From Actinomycetota bacterium (lineage in GTDB: Bacteria > Actinomycetota > Acidimicrobiia > Acidimicrobiales > Microtrichaceae): a stretch of DNA of 15,539 nt. Below are positions 1 through 7,125 of this stretch, piece by piece (position 1 is the stretch's first letter; each line of letters begins with the position of its first letter). A model generated the notes under the pieces. That model was given only the letters and a program-made list of their open reading frames with translations, was not told the DNA's origin and did no database searches. Both the position numbers and the translations under genes were made by a program. The stretch covers positions 1 to 15,539 of the forward strand of contig SXMI01000016.1 of assembly GCA_005777415.1 (NCBI GenBank). Reading direction: 5' to 3'.

Positions 1-856
1 CCCACGGCGCCGGTCGCAGCGCGAGCCGGTGGCCGACCGTCGCCGCTGCGTCCAGCGCCGCGGCGGAGGCGACCTCGTAGGCGGACAGGAGCGGATCGAG
101 TCGGGCCTCGAGGTGGCCGAGCAGCACCACGGCGTCGGACGGGTCGTCCAGGGGGATCCAGGCGGCGGCGGTCTCTGCCGGTCGGACCGACAGGTCGAGC
201 GCCGCCCGGGTGACGATGCCGAACGCCCCCGACGACCCGACGAACAGCCCGGTCGGGTCCACCCCCTCGTTGCGTTTGCGGTACGTCCGGAGGGTGTCGA
301 CCACCGAGGCGTCCTCGTCGGCGAGGACGACCTCGACACCGAGGGTGTTCCGCCGGACGTCGCCGTGGCGGAGCATCCGGGCGCCGCCGGTGTTCGTGGC
401 GACCATGCCGCCGATCGACGGGTCGGCGCCCAGGTCGATCGGGAACCAGAGGCCGTGCTCGGCCGCAGCGGCGTCGAGCTCGGAGCGTCGCAGGCCCGCC
501 GGCACCTCTGCGGTCCGGTCCGCCGCATCGATGCGGAGCCCGTCCCGCAGCCGTTCCGTGCTCAGGACGACCAACCGGGATCCCGGCGCGTCGCCGGTGT
601 GCTCCGCCGGTGGTGTCGACGCCCCGACCAGACCCGAGTTGGCGCCCTGCGGCAGCAGTCGGACCCGGTGGCTGCGGGCCCAGCGGACGACGTGGCGGAC
701 CTCGTCGGTCGACGCCGGCCGGACCACGTCGACCTCGACGCCGACCGGACCACGTGCCGGCGTCACGTACCGGGTCGTGTCGTCCCGGCCGGCACGAAGT
801 ACCGCAGTCCGGCCCAGCTCCCGGGCGAGCTCGTCGGTGGGGTGGGCCGGGCGCAC
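1..856 (-). CDS. FAD-binding oxidoreductase of the GlcD / D-2-hydroxyacid dehydrogenase type (C-terminal part missing)
   Basis: This is a flavin-dependent dehydrogenase of the family that includes glycolate oxidase GlcD, D-lactate dehydrogenase and D-2-hydroxyglutarate dehydrogenase. Reading the minus strand from GTG at 856 gives about 285 codons without a stop to the window edge. The FAD_binding_4 (PCMH) domain is clear: 'VVRPASTDEVRHVVRWAR', then the pyrophosphate-binding 'PQGANSGLVGA', then 'DLGADPSIGGMVATNTGG', 'RHGDVRRNTLGVEVVLAD' and 'LFVGSSGAFGIVTRAALDL', all hallmarks of the fold in the right order. The C-terminal substrate-binding half lies outside the window, so the substrate cannot be assigned. 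The frame stays open upstream of 856, but a longer product would run into the divergent gene starting at 887. GTG 856 leaves a 30-nt divergent spacer and a normal N-terminus. The close divergent arrangement with the amine dehydrogenase/sulfatase operon hints at a shared promoter region. Confidence 0.88.
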   Translation of the reverse strand, partial: MRPAHPTDELARELGRTAVLRAGRDDTTRYVTPARGPVGVEVDVVRPASTDEVRHVVRWARSHRVRLLPQGANSGLVGASTPPAEHTGDAPGSRLVVLSTERLRDGLRIDAADRTAEVPAGLRRSELDAAAAEHGLWFPIDLGADPSIGGMVATNTGGARMLRHGDVRRNTLGVEVVLADEDASVVDTLRTYRKRNEGVDPTGLFVGSSGAFGIVTRAALDLSVRPAETAAAWIPLDDPSDAVVLLGHLEARLDPLLSAYEVASAAALDAAATVGHRLALRPAPW

Positions 857-872
857 GGCCCCGATGATGCCG

Positions 873-878
873 TACCGT
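873..878 (+). promoter_or_regulatory. Possible -10 element (TACCGT) for a leaderless GTG start
   Basis: TACCGT fits the actinobacterial TANNNT -10 pattern and ends 8 nt before GTG 887, so transcription could begin at or next to the start codon. I see no convincing -35 hexamer 17 nt upstream and no Shine-Dalgarno sequence before 887. The support is the spacing plus the same arrangement at two other genes in the window. Confidence 0.3.
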
Positions 879-886
879 GACGGACC

Positions 887-2044
887 GTGAGCCCACCAAC
901 GTCCCCCTCGTCCGAACCTGAACCGTCCGGCGGCCGTCGGCGGAGCGACGGCAGTCCCTGGCGGGTGGCCGGGTGGGGGCCGGGCAACGTCGGGCGGCCG
1001 TCGGTCCGCGCCGTGGTCGCCGACCCGGACCTCGAGCTCGCCGGGGTCGTCGTCGCCGACCCGGCCAAGGAGGGCCGGGACGCCGCCGACCTGGCCGGGC
1101 TGGCCGATCCGACGGGCGTGCTCGCCACCCGTGACGCTGCGACGCTCCTCGCCGACGGCGATCTCGACGCCGTGGTCTACGCGGCCACCGGCGACACCCG
1201 GCCGGACGCGGCGGTGGACGACATCGTGGCCTGCCTCCGGGCCGGGGCCGACGTGGTCAGCACGTCGGTGTACCCGCTGATCCACCCGCCGAGCACCCCG
1301 GCGGAGCTCCGGGACCGGGTCGAGTCGGCCTGCGCCGAGGGCGGGGCGTCCTGCTGGGTGTCGGGCATCGATCCGGGGTTCCTGGCTGACCTGCTGGCCC
1401 CCGTGCTGGTCGCCACGTGCGTGTCGGTCGACCGGGTCGAGATCCGCGAGACCTTCAACTACGCCACGTACCACGCCCCGCACGCCGTGCGGGAGCTGGT
1501 CGGCTTCGGGACCTCCATGGACTCCCCTCCGCCCATGCTCTGGCCGTCGGTCCCGACCATGGTCTGGGGTGGTGTGCTCCGCGTGCTCGCCGACCTGCTC
1601 GGTGTCGACCTGGACGAGGTCGACGAGCAGATCGAGCGCCGTCCGCTCGAGCGGACGATCGAACTGCCCATCGGGACCTTCGAGGCCGGGACCCAGGGGG
1701 CGTTCCGGCTCCTCGTGCGGGGGTTGGTCGATGGCGAGCCGGTGATCGTGGTCGACCACGTGACCCGGATCGACGACGAGTGCGCCCCGGACTGGCCCTA
1801 CGCCCCCGAGCGCTCCATGGGGTGCCACCAGGTGATCGTGCACGGCGACCCCGACGTCACCCTGACCCTGGAGGCGGGAGACTCCGCCGATCCGGCCACC
1901 CTCGGCGACCGCAACGTCGGGGGCATCGCCCTGTCGGCCGGCCGGATCGTCCACGCCATCCCCGAGGTGGTGGCGGCACCCAACCGGATCATCACCGCAG
2001 CGGACCTGCCACTCGTCGTGGGCCGGGGCCTGGTGCGGCCGTGA
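887..2044 (+). CDS. Dihydrodipicolinate-reductase-like NAD(P)H-dependent amine dehydrogenase family protein
   Basis: The 385-residue product has an N-terminal Rossmann fold with the nucleotide-binding loop GWGPGNVG (residues 29-36), followed by 'DLDAVVYAATGDTRPDAAVDDIVACLRAGADVVSTSVYPLIHP', typical of proteins annotated as dihydrodipicolinate reductase-like or 2,4-diaminopentanoate dehydrogenase-like. The C-terminal half ('GIDPGFLADLLAPVL', 'RIDDECAPDWPYAP', 'NRIITAADLP') matches the actinobacterial branch of this family. It is too long to be true DapB, which is about 250 residues, so a role in lysine synthesis is unlikely. Oxidation of an amine or reduction of an imine is the family-based expectation; the substrate is unknown. 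GTG 887 is preferred over GTG 965, because the later start would remove the first beta strand of the Rossmann fold. The stop overlaps the sulfatase start by 4 nt (GTGA), indicating translational coupling. Confidence 0.82.
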   Translation: MSPPTSPSSEPEPSGGRRRSDGSPWRVAGWGPGNVGRPSVRAVVADPDLELAGVVVADPAKEGRDAADLAGLADPTGVLATRDAATLLADGDLDAVVYAATGDTRPDAAVDDIVACLRAGADVVSTSVYPLIHPPSTPAELRDRVESACAEGGASCWVSGIDPGFLADLLAPVLVATCVSVDRVEIRETFNYATYHAPHAVRELVGFGTSMDSPPPMLWPSVPTMVWGGVLRVLADLLGVDLDEVDEQIERRPLERTIELPIGTFEAGTQGAFRLLVRGLVDGEPVIVVDHVTRIDDECAPDWPYAPERSMGCHQVIVHGDPDVTLTLEAGDSADPATLGDRNVGGIALSAGRIVHAIPEVVAAPNRIITAADLPLVVGRGLVRP

Positions 2045-4368
2045 CCGACGGGACCGACGACCCGCTCGCCCCGTACGCGGGCCACGGCGGATCCGTCGGA
2101 CGGATCTTCGCCACCTCCGAACCCTGGTGGCCGGAGCGCCGACGGCCGCGTGCGGGTGCGCCCAACATCGTCGTGGTCATGTGCGACGACATCGGCTACT
2201 CCGACGTGGGCTGCTTCGGCTCGGAGATCCCCACGCCGAACATCGACCGGCTCGCCGAGGAGGGGCTCCGCTACCGCGACTACCACGCCACGCCGATGTG
2301 CTCGCCGACGCGGGCCAGCCTGCTGACCGGCCTGGAACCGCACCGCGCCGGCGTGGGGCACGTCGCCCACTCGGACCCTGGGTTCCCCGGCTACGCCATG
2401 GAGTTGACGCCGCTCGCCCCGACGCTGCCGGCGCTGCTGCGGGACGCCGGCTACCAGACGCTCATGGTCGGCAAGTGGCACCTCACCAAGGACAGCCAGG
2501 TCAACGACGCCGGCGACCGGTCGTCCTGGCCGCTCCAGCAGGGGTTCGACCGCTACTACGGCTTCCTCGACGCGTTCACGAACTTCCACCAGCCCCACCG
2601 GTTGATCGAGGACAACCACGCGGTGCAGGTCGACCGGTACCCCGACGACTACTTCGTGACCGACGACCTCACCGACCACGCCATCTCCATGGTCCGCGAG
2701 TCGGTCGCCTCCGATCCGGCCAAGCCGTTCTTCCTGTACTTCGCCCAGGCGGCCGTGCACGCCCCGCTCCAGGCACCGGCCGCCGACATCGCCCGGCACG
2801 CGGAGGTGTACCACGAGGGGTGGGACGAGTTCCGCCGACGCCGCTACGAGCGTCAGGTCGAACTCGGTGTGATCCCTCCCGATGCCGAGCTGGCGCCCCG
2901 CAACCACGAGCCCGGTGACGAGGTGGCCGCCTGGGACGACCTGGACGACGACCGCCGGCGGCTGTTCGCCAGGTACATGGCCGTCTACGCGGGTCTGATC
3001 GACAACCTCGACCAGAACCTGGGTCGACTCCGCTCGGCGCTGGAGGAGCTCGGCGTCTGGGACGACACCCTGTTCATCTTCACCTCCGACAACGGCGGCT
3101 CGCGCGAGGGCGAGGAGGACGGCACCAGCGCCTACTTCCGGACCCTGCACCACGGCCGCACGGGGGCGGCGCAACCGTTCGAGGAGGACCTGGCCCGGCT
3201 CGAGGACCTGGGCGGTCCCCGGACCCTGCCGCACTACCCGCGCGGCTGGGCGATGGTGTCGAACACGCCGTTCCGGCTCTACAAGATCAACGCCCACCGC
3301 GGCGGGCACTCGGTGCCGTTCGTGGTGTCGTGGCCGCACGGTGGGCTCGGTCCCGGTGGTGCGGTGCGCGAGCAGTTCGTGCACGTGTCCGACCTGCTGC
3401 CGACCTTCCTCGAGCTCGCCGGCGTCGAGCGCCCCGACACCTGGCGTGGTCGGCCCGTGCTGCCGCTCTACGGACAGTCGGTCGCCGCCACCCTGCGGGA
3501 CCCGGCCGCCCCCGGCCGCACCGCCGACCTGGTGGTGGAGAACGAGGGGCACCGCGGGTACCGACGTGGTCGGTGGGAGGCCGTCACCCGGCACGTGCCC
3601 CGGACGGCGTTCTCCGAGGAGCACTGGGAGCTCTACGACGCGGTCGCGGATCCCACCCAGCTGCACGACCTCGCCGAGCAGCAGCCGCAGCTGCTCGGGG
3701 AGCTGGTCGCCGCCTGGGAGGAGGCCGCCTGGTCGAACCAGATCTTCCCGATGGACGAGGGCACGGGCTACCGCTACCTCCTGCGGCCGTCGTGGACCGA
3801 GGTGTTCGACCGGCCCGTCGTGCTGCGGGCCGGGACCCCGACGCTCGACCGGTGGCGGTCGCAGCGGCTCATCCTCTGGCGCGACGTCGACGTCGAGGCG
3901 CACGTGCACCTGCGGGAGGGCGATGCCGGCGTGCTCGTGGCGCACGGGGACCAGGGCGGTGGCTACTCCCTCTACGTCGACCGGACGGGTGAACTGGTCG
4001 CCGCCCACAACGGCTACGGGTTGGAGCGCTCGGTCCGGGGTCCGGTCGTCGAACCCGGCGAGCGGCGGCTCGCCCTGCACATCCGCTGCCCCGGCCAGGA
4101 CCGCTGGAACCTCTCCCTGTCGATCGACGGGGTCGTCGTCGCCGCCGAGGAGGACTTCCGACTGCTCATGGCGATGGCCCCGTTCGAGGGGATCGACGTG
4201 GGGATCGACCGACGTTCGCCGGTGAGCTGGGACGTCTACGAGCGGTACGGGCCGTTCCCGTTCACGGGGACGATCGAGTCGGTGGCCTACTCGCCGGGGT
4301 CCCCGGCACCGGACAGCCCGGTGGACCTGATCGAGTTCCTCCGCGACTGGGGCCGGCGGTTCGAGTGA
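2041..4368 (+). CDS. Arylsulfatase, Cys-type formylglycine sulfatase (long actinobacterial form)
   Basis: The 775-residue enzyme hydrolyses a sulfate ester. The signature 'MCSPTRASLLTGLEPHR' places the Cys that becomes formylglycine at residue 87 (C-S-P-T-R). Metal and active-site elements are present: 'MCDDIGYSD' (Asp49, Asp50), 'GKWHL' (Lys145, His147) and 'FTSDNGG' (Asp350, Asn351). After the sulfatase core, roughly residues 570-760 form an extra beta-rich domain ('GDQGGGYSLYVDRTGELVAAHNGYG'), as in the long sulfatases of about 780 residues such as mycobacterial AtsA/AtsD. No signal peptide is visible, so it is probably cytoplasmic. Maturation needs a formylglycine-generating enzyme, which is not in this window. 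GTG 2041 overlaps the stop of the preceding gene by 4 nt, which fixes the start well. The flavin oxidase gene begins 10 nt downstream, so the three genes look like one operon. The natural substrate is not deducible. Confidence 0.95.
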   Translation: MTDGTDDPLAPYAGHGGSVGRIFATSEPWWPERRRPRAGAPNIVVVMCDDIGYSDVGCFGSEIPTPNIDRLAEEGLRYRDYHATPMCSPTRASLLTGLEPHRAGVGHVAHSDPGFPGYAMELTPLAPTLPALLRDAGYQTLMVGKWHLTKDSQVNDAGDRSSWPLQQGFDRYYGFLDAFTNFHQPHRLIEDNHAVQVDRYPDDYFVTDDLTDHAISMVRESVASDPAKPFFLYFAQAAVHAPLQAPAADIARHAEVYHEGWDEFRRRRYERQVELGVIPPDAELAPRNHEPGDEVAAWDDLDDDRRRLFARYMAVYAGLIDNLDQNLGRLRSALEELGVWDDTLFIFTSDNGGSREGEEDGTSAYFRTLHHGRTGAAQPFEEDLARLEDLGGPRTLPHYPRGWAMVSNTPFRLYKINAHRGGHSVPFVVSWPHGGLGPGGAVREQFVHVSDLLPTFLELAGVERPDTWRGRPVLPLYGQSVAATLRDPAAPGRTADLVVENEGHRGYRRGRWEAVTRHVPRTAFSEEHWELYDAVADPTQLHDLAEQQPQLLGELVAAWEEAAWSNQIFPMDEGTGYRYLLRPSWTEVFDRPVVLRAGTPTLDRWRSQRLILWRDVDVEAHVHLREGDAGVLVAHGDQGGGYSLYVDRTGELVAAHNGYGLERSVRGPVVEPGERRLALHIRCPGQDRWNLSLSIDGVVVAAEEDFRLLMAMAPFEGIDVGIDRRSPVSWDVYERYGPFPFTGTIESVAYSPGSPAPDSPVDLIEFLRDWGRRFE

Positions 4369-4378
4369 GCGCCGACCG

Positions 4379-5497
4379 GTGAGCTCCGGCAGGTTCGACG
4401 TCGACGTGGTCGTGGTCGGCGCCGGCGCCATGGGGGCGGCGAGCGCCTGGCGGCTGGCCCGATCGGGTCGCAGCGTGCTGCTGCTCGAGCAGTTCGGCCC
4501 GGGCCACACGCGCGGGTCGTCGCACGGGGCGACCCGGATCTTCCGGTTGGCCTACCGGGACCCCCGGTACGTGACGTTCGCGGCGCAGGCGCTGCCGCTG
4601 TGGCGGGAGCTCGAGGATGCGGCGGGGGAGACGCTGCTCGAGCAGGTCGGCCAGCTCGACCACGGCCGTCCGGAGGCGGTCGCCGAGGTGGTGGCGGCCC
4701 TGCGCGCCGCCGCGCGCCCCGTCGAGGAGCTGCGACCCGACGAGGCCGCCGAGCGGTGGCCGGGCTTCCGCTTCGAGGGCGCCGTGGCCCACAGCCCCGA
4801 CGGCGGCCGGTGCTGGGCCGACCGGACGGTGGCCGCCGCGCAGCGACTCGCGGTCGACGCCGGGACGGAGGTCCGGTTCGACTCGCCGGTGGAGCGCATC
4901 GAGGTCACCGGATCGGCCGCGGTCGTGCACGTCGCTGGCGGTTCGTGGCGCACCCCGGTGGTCGTCGTGGCCGCCGGCGCCTGGCTGCCCCGACTGCTCG
5001 GCGGGGTGGTCGACCTGCCGGAGGTGCGGATCGAGGCCGACCAGCCGTCGCAGTTCGACCGCCTCGACCCCGTCGGCGACTGGCCGTCGTTCCTCCACCA
5101 CGGCGAGCCGGTCGACGGTGTGGACCGTCCGCTGCACTTCGACGCCTACGGCCTCGAGACCCCGGGGGAGGGGGTGAAGGTCGGTGGCCACGGGACGGTC
5201 GGCCCCGCCGACCCGGACGACCCCGCCCGGTGCCCGGACCCGGACCGGACCCTGGCACTGGTCCGCTACGTGAGCGAGTGGCTGCCCGGACTGGACCCGA
5301 CGCCCCGGTCGACGACCTCCTGCCTGTTCACGACCACGCCCGACGAGCACTTCGTGCTCGACCGCCGGGGGCCGGTCGTGGTCTGCTCGCCGTGCTCCGG
5401 CCACGGGTTCAAGTTCGTTCCGGCCGTGGCGGCCGAGGTCGAGCGGCTGGTCACCTCGGGTGGTCGACCGGCCACCCACTGGCGCCTCCCGGGCTGA
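4379..5497 (+). CDS. Monomeric sarcosine oxidase / N-methyltryptophan oxidase family flavoenzyme
   Basis: The 372-residue product belongs to the DAO superfamily and matches monomeric sarcosine oxidase (MSOX) in length and key residues. The N-terminal FAD loop is VVVGAGAMG (Gly14, Gly16, Gly19), followed by 'GHTRGSSHGATRIFRLAY', the MSOX segment with active-site His and Arg (His49, Arg53 here). Cys315 in 'TTSCLFTTTPDEHFVLD' is where MSOX attaches FAD covalently through an 8-alpha-S-cysteinyl bond. Lys267 and His271 in 'VKVGGHG' line up with the oxygen-activating Lys and neighbouring His of MSOX. The C-terminal 'CSGHGFKFVPAVAAEVERL' supplies the conserved Lys. The expected reaction is oxidation of an N-methyl or secondary amine to imine with release of hydrogen peroxide. 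The substrate may differ from sarcosine given its place behind an amine-dehydrogenase-like gene and a sulfatase. GTG 4379 leaves a 10-nt gap after the sulfatase. Confidence 0.92.
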   Translation: MSSGRFDVDVVVVGAGAMGAASAWRLARSGRSVLLLEQFGPGHTRGSSHGATRIFRLAYRDPRYVTFAAQALPLWRELEDAAGETLLEQVGQLDHGRPEAVAEVVAALRAAARPVEELRPDEAAERWPGFRFEGAVAHSPDGGRCWADRTVAAAQRLAVDAGTEVRFDSPVERIEVTGSAAVVHVAGGSWRTPVVVVAAGAWLPRLLGGVVDLPEVRIEADQPSQFDRLDPVGDWPSFLHHGEPVDGVDRPLHFDAYGLETPGEGVKVGGHGTVGPADPDDPARCPDPDRTLALVRYVSEWLPGLDPTPRSTTSCLFTTTPDEHFVLDRRGPVVVCSPCSGHGFKFVPAVAAEVERLVTSGGRPATHWRLPG

Positions 5498-5556
5498 GTC
5501 GCCACGAATCCGGCTCCGGGTGCATCCGCCGGCGGCTCCCCGGACGATGGACGGAC

Positions 5557-6141
5557 ATGCAGCACTCTTCAGGCCCGTCCGCTCCCGCCCAGCGCCGCCC
5601 CCGGTGGCAGCGTCTGCTGGCCCTGCCGGTGGCGGCCCTCGCCGTGCTGGGCGTGGCCTCCTGCACCATGGCCCCGCCGGTGACCACGACGGTGCCCTCG
5701 GTCGAGCTCGAGCGCTACCTCGGGACCTGGTACGAGGTCGGCAGCGTGAAGCAGTTCTTCTCGGTGGGGCTGGTCAACACCAAGGCCCAGTACTCGCTGA
5801 ACTCGAACGGAACCGTCCGGGTCGAGAACTCCGGCAACTACTTCGCGGCGAACGGTCCGGAGTCCAGGATCGTCGGTGCGGCCGCACCGGTGGACTCCAC
5901 CAACGCCAAGCTCAACGTGTCCTTCGCCGGCCCTCCGTCGCCCAACCCGCCTGGGAACTACTGGATCGTGGATCTGGACGCCGACTACCAGTGGGCGATC
6001 GTGAGCGACCCGACCGGGACGAGCGGGTTCCTCCTGTCACGGACCCGCCAGGTCAGCCCCGAGCTCTACGCGGAGCTGCTGGAGCGGGCCGCGGCCAAGG
6101 GCGTGGCTGTCGCCAACCTGACGCCGACGCCGCAGCTCTGA
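5557..6141 (+). CDS. Bacterial lipocalin (Blc-type) lipoprotein
   Basis: The 194-residue product is a lipocalin, a beta-barrel carrier of small hydrophobic ligands. The N-terminus has Arg residues, a hydrophobic stretch (about residues 19-35) and a good lipobox 'LGVASC' with Cys36 as the acylation site, so it should be tethered to the outer face of the cytoplasmic membrane. The barrel starts with 'YLGTWYEV' (residues 54-61), the lipocalin GxW motif, followed by 'NGTVRVEN', 'LNVSFAGP', 'NYWIVDLDADYQWAIVSDP' and 'GFLLSRTRQVSPELYAELLERAAAKG', in the order and spacing of E. coli Blc. A Tyr/Leu-rich insertion of other domains is absent and the length is normal. It lies 59 nt after the flavin oxidase gene, so it may be part of that transcript or have its own promoter. 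Blc-type proteins are usually linked to membrane lipid upkeep; the ligand here is unknown. Confidence 0.92.
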   Translation: MQHSSGPSAPAQRRPRWQRLLALPVAALAVLGVASCTMAPPVTTTVPSVELERYLGTWYEVGSVKQFFSVGLVNTKAQYSLNSNGTVRVENSGNYFAANGPESRIVGAAAPVDSTNAKLNVSFAGPPSPNPPGNYWIVDLDADYQWAIVSDPTGTSGFLLSRTRQVSPELYAELLERAAAKGVAVANLTPTPQL

Positions 6142-6173
6142 GCGCCGTCGCCGCAGCTCTGAGCGCTGTCGCC
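6132..6173. repeat. 21-bp tandem duplication spanning the lipocalin stop codon
   Basis: Two adjacent 21-bp copies (6132-6152 and 6153-6173) differ at a single base (C to T at 6167). Each copy contains the end of the lipocalin gene, CAGCTCTGA, so the unit carries a stop codon and, being seven codons long, repeats the stop in frame. The first TGA ends the gene, so the second copy is untranslated. The duplication fills most of the 45-nt gap between the convergent genes ending at 6141 and 6187. Confidence 0.85.
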
Positions 6174-6186
6174 CGGGGCCGCACCG

Positions 6187-7125
6187 TCAGGGGCGGGCCT
6201 CGAGCTGTGTCCGCACCTCGCTGACACTCCGCCGGAGCAGCGACAGCTTCGGGATCTCGCCGAGCGGCCGCCAACGGCGGCCGTCGGTGGTCCACTCCGC
6301 CCACCACCAGACGATGATGTCGCCGAGCCAGGCGTCGGGGCGGCCGGGCCCGCCGGTACGGGAGCGGTACGTCACCGAGCAGACGCCCGGTTCCACCGAC
6401 TGGCGGGCCGGCGTCCTCGGGACGGTGGGGTCGAAGGCCCGCCCGGCACCGGGGCACCGCAGGACCTGACCGACGGTGGCCGGATCGCCGGTGCGGACCT
6501 CGAAGCGGACCGGCCAGGCCCGGACCCGGGCCGAGACCCCTCGGCTGGTGAGCGTCCGGTCGACGACCTGGTTCCAGACCGCCGGTGCGAAGGAGATGAA
6601 CACGGGCTCGCCGACCGGCACCGGGAGCCCGCCGGGTGGGGAGAACGTGGCTCGCAGGCCCGGGAGCACGGTCACCATCTGGCTGCTCCACGACGAGGTG
6701 GAGCCGGGCGTCGCCGGCACCAGCCGGACCTCGCCGGTCGCCCGCCCGTCGAGCACCCGGTACTGCACGGTGATGTCGTCGATGGTCCCGGCGGCGGCCC
6801 GGGCGGCGAGCTCACGGACGACGGGGTGCCCGGCGACGGCGGGATCGACCGACGCGACCTGGAGGATGTACGACACCTGTGCGGCCGAGAACGTCGACCA
6901 GTACGCGCGCACCGAGGTCGTCCGACGTCCTCCGGAGCCCCGGCCGCTGCCGGAGCCGAAGATGGTCGTGATGATCCGGCCGTCGCTGCTGATCCGCGAG
7001 CTCGCCCCGCCGTCACCGGCCGCCGACGCCGTGCCGGCGCCCGGTCCGGGCACCGCCAGGCCGACCAGGGCCGCGGCCAGGGCCGCAGCGGCCCGCCACG
7101 ACCGGCGGTGAGCGGTCCGACTCAC
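6187..7125 (-). CDS. Secreted protein of unknown function, Trp-rich C-terminal domain
   Basis: I do not recognise this 312-residue protein with certainty. Residues 1-35 form a clear signal peptide: Arg-rich start, hydrophobic Ala/Leu/Val stretch, and 'GTASA' followed by AGDGG as a likely signal-peptidase I site. A Gly/Ser/Arg-rich linker follows (about residues 55-70). The remainder is beta-like, with 'LPVPVGEPVFISFAPAVW', 'VRAWPVRFEVRTGD', two Cys ('VLRCPGAG' and 'EPGVCSVTYRSR') that could form a disulfide, and a Trp-rich end 'IIVWWWAEWTTDGRRW'. The pattern of a Trp strand, a 'GD' turn, a CPG segment, 'F(D)PT', and a C-containing 'TYR' strand resembles a family of actinobacterial exported proteins often mis-named 'ATP/GTP-binding protein'; this resemblance is from memory. 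GTG 7125 is chosen because it overlaps the stop of the upstream lipoprotein gene by 4 nt, indicating coupling. In-frame codons up to 7194 would give an implausible N-terminus. Confidence 0.72.
   Translation of the reverse strand: MSRTAHRRSWRAAAALAAALVGLAVPGPGAGTASAAGDGGASSRISSDGRIITTIFGSGSGRGSGGRRTTSVRAYWSTFSAAQVSYILQVASVDPAVAGHPVVRELAARAAAGTIDDITVQYRVLDGRATGEVRLVPATPGSTSSWSSQMVTVLPGLRATFSPPGGLPVPVGEPVFISFAPAVWNQVVDRTLTSRGVSARVRAWPVRFEVRTGDPATVGQVLRCPGAGRAFDPTVPRTPARQSVEPGVCSVTYRSRTGGPGRPDAWLGDIIVWWWAEWTTDGRRWRPLGEIPKLSLLRRSVSEVRTQLEARP

Noticed and set aside
29..890. Plus-strand open frames opposite the FAD dehydrogenase
   Set aside because: The minus strand shows a clear FAD-binding domain with conserved motifs across the same stretch; the plus-strand frames have none.
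1417..2040. Plus-strand upstream extension of the sulfatase frame
   Set aside because: It overlaps the amine dehydrogenase-like gene in another frame and is Arg/Pro-rich shadow sequence. The GTG at 2041 overlapping the previous stop is the natural start.
1798..4509. A 903-codon open frame on the minus strand opposite the sulfatase
   Set aside because: It is antisense to a well-supported sulfatase, has no recognisable domain, and is rich in Arg, Gly, Pro, Val and His as expected of the shadow of GC-rich coding sequence.
4379..5497. Choline-O-sulfate degradation as the role of the sulfatase/sarcosine-oxidase operon
   Set aside because: The sulfatase is the long AtsA/AtsD type rather than choline sulfatase, and no choline or betaine dehydrogenase or dimethylglycine enzyme is present.
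5515..5544. Nested inverted repeats (TCCGGG/CCCGGA around CCGCCGGCGG) before the lipocalin gene
   Set aside because: Short GC-only arms are expected often at this base composition, and no T-run or other terminator feature is present.
6171..6210. Possible terminator between the convergent genes ending at 6141 and 6187
   Set aside because: Only five-base GC arms (GCCCG/CGGGC) are visible, which is not above chance here.
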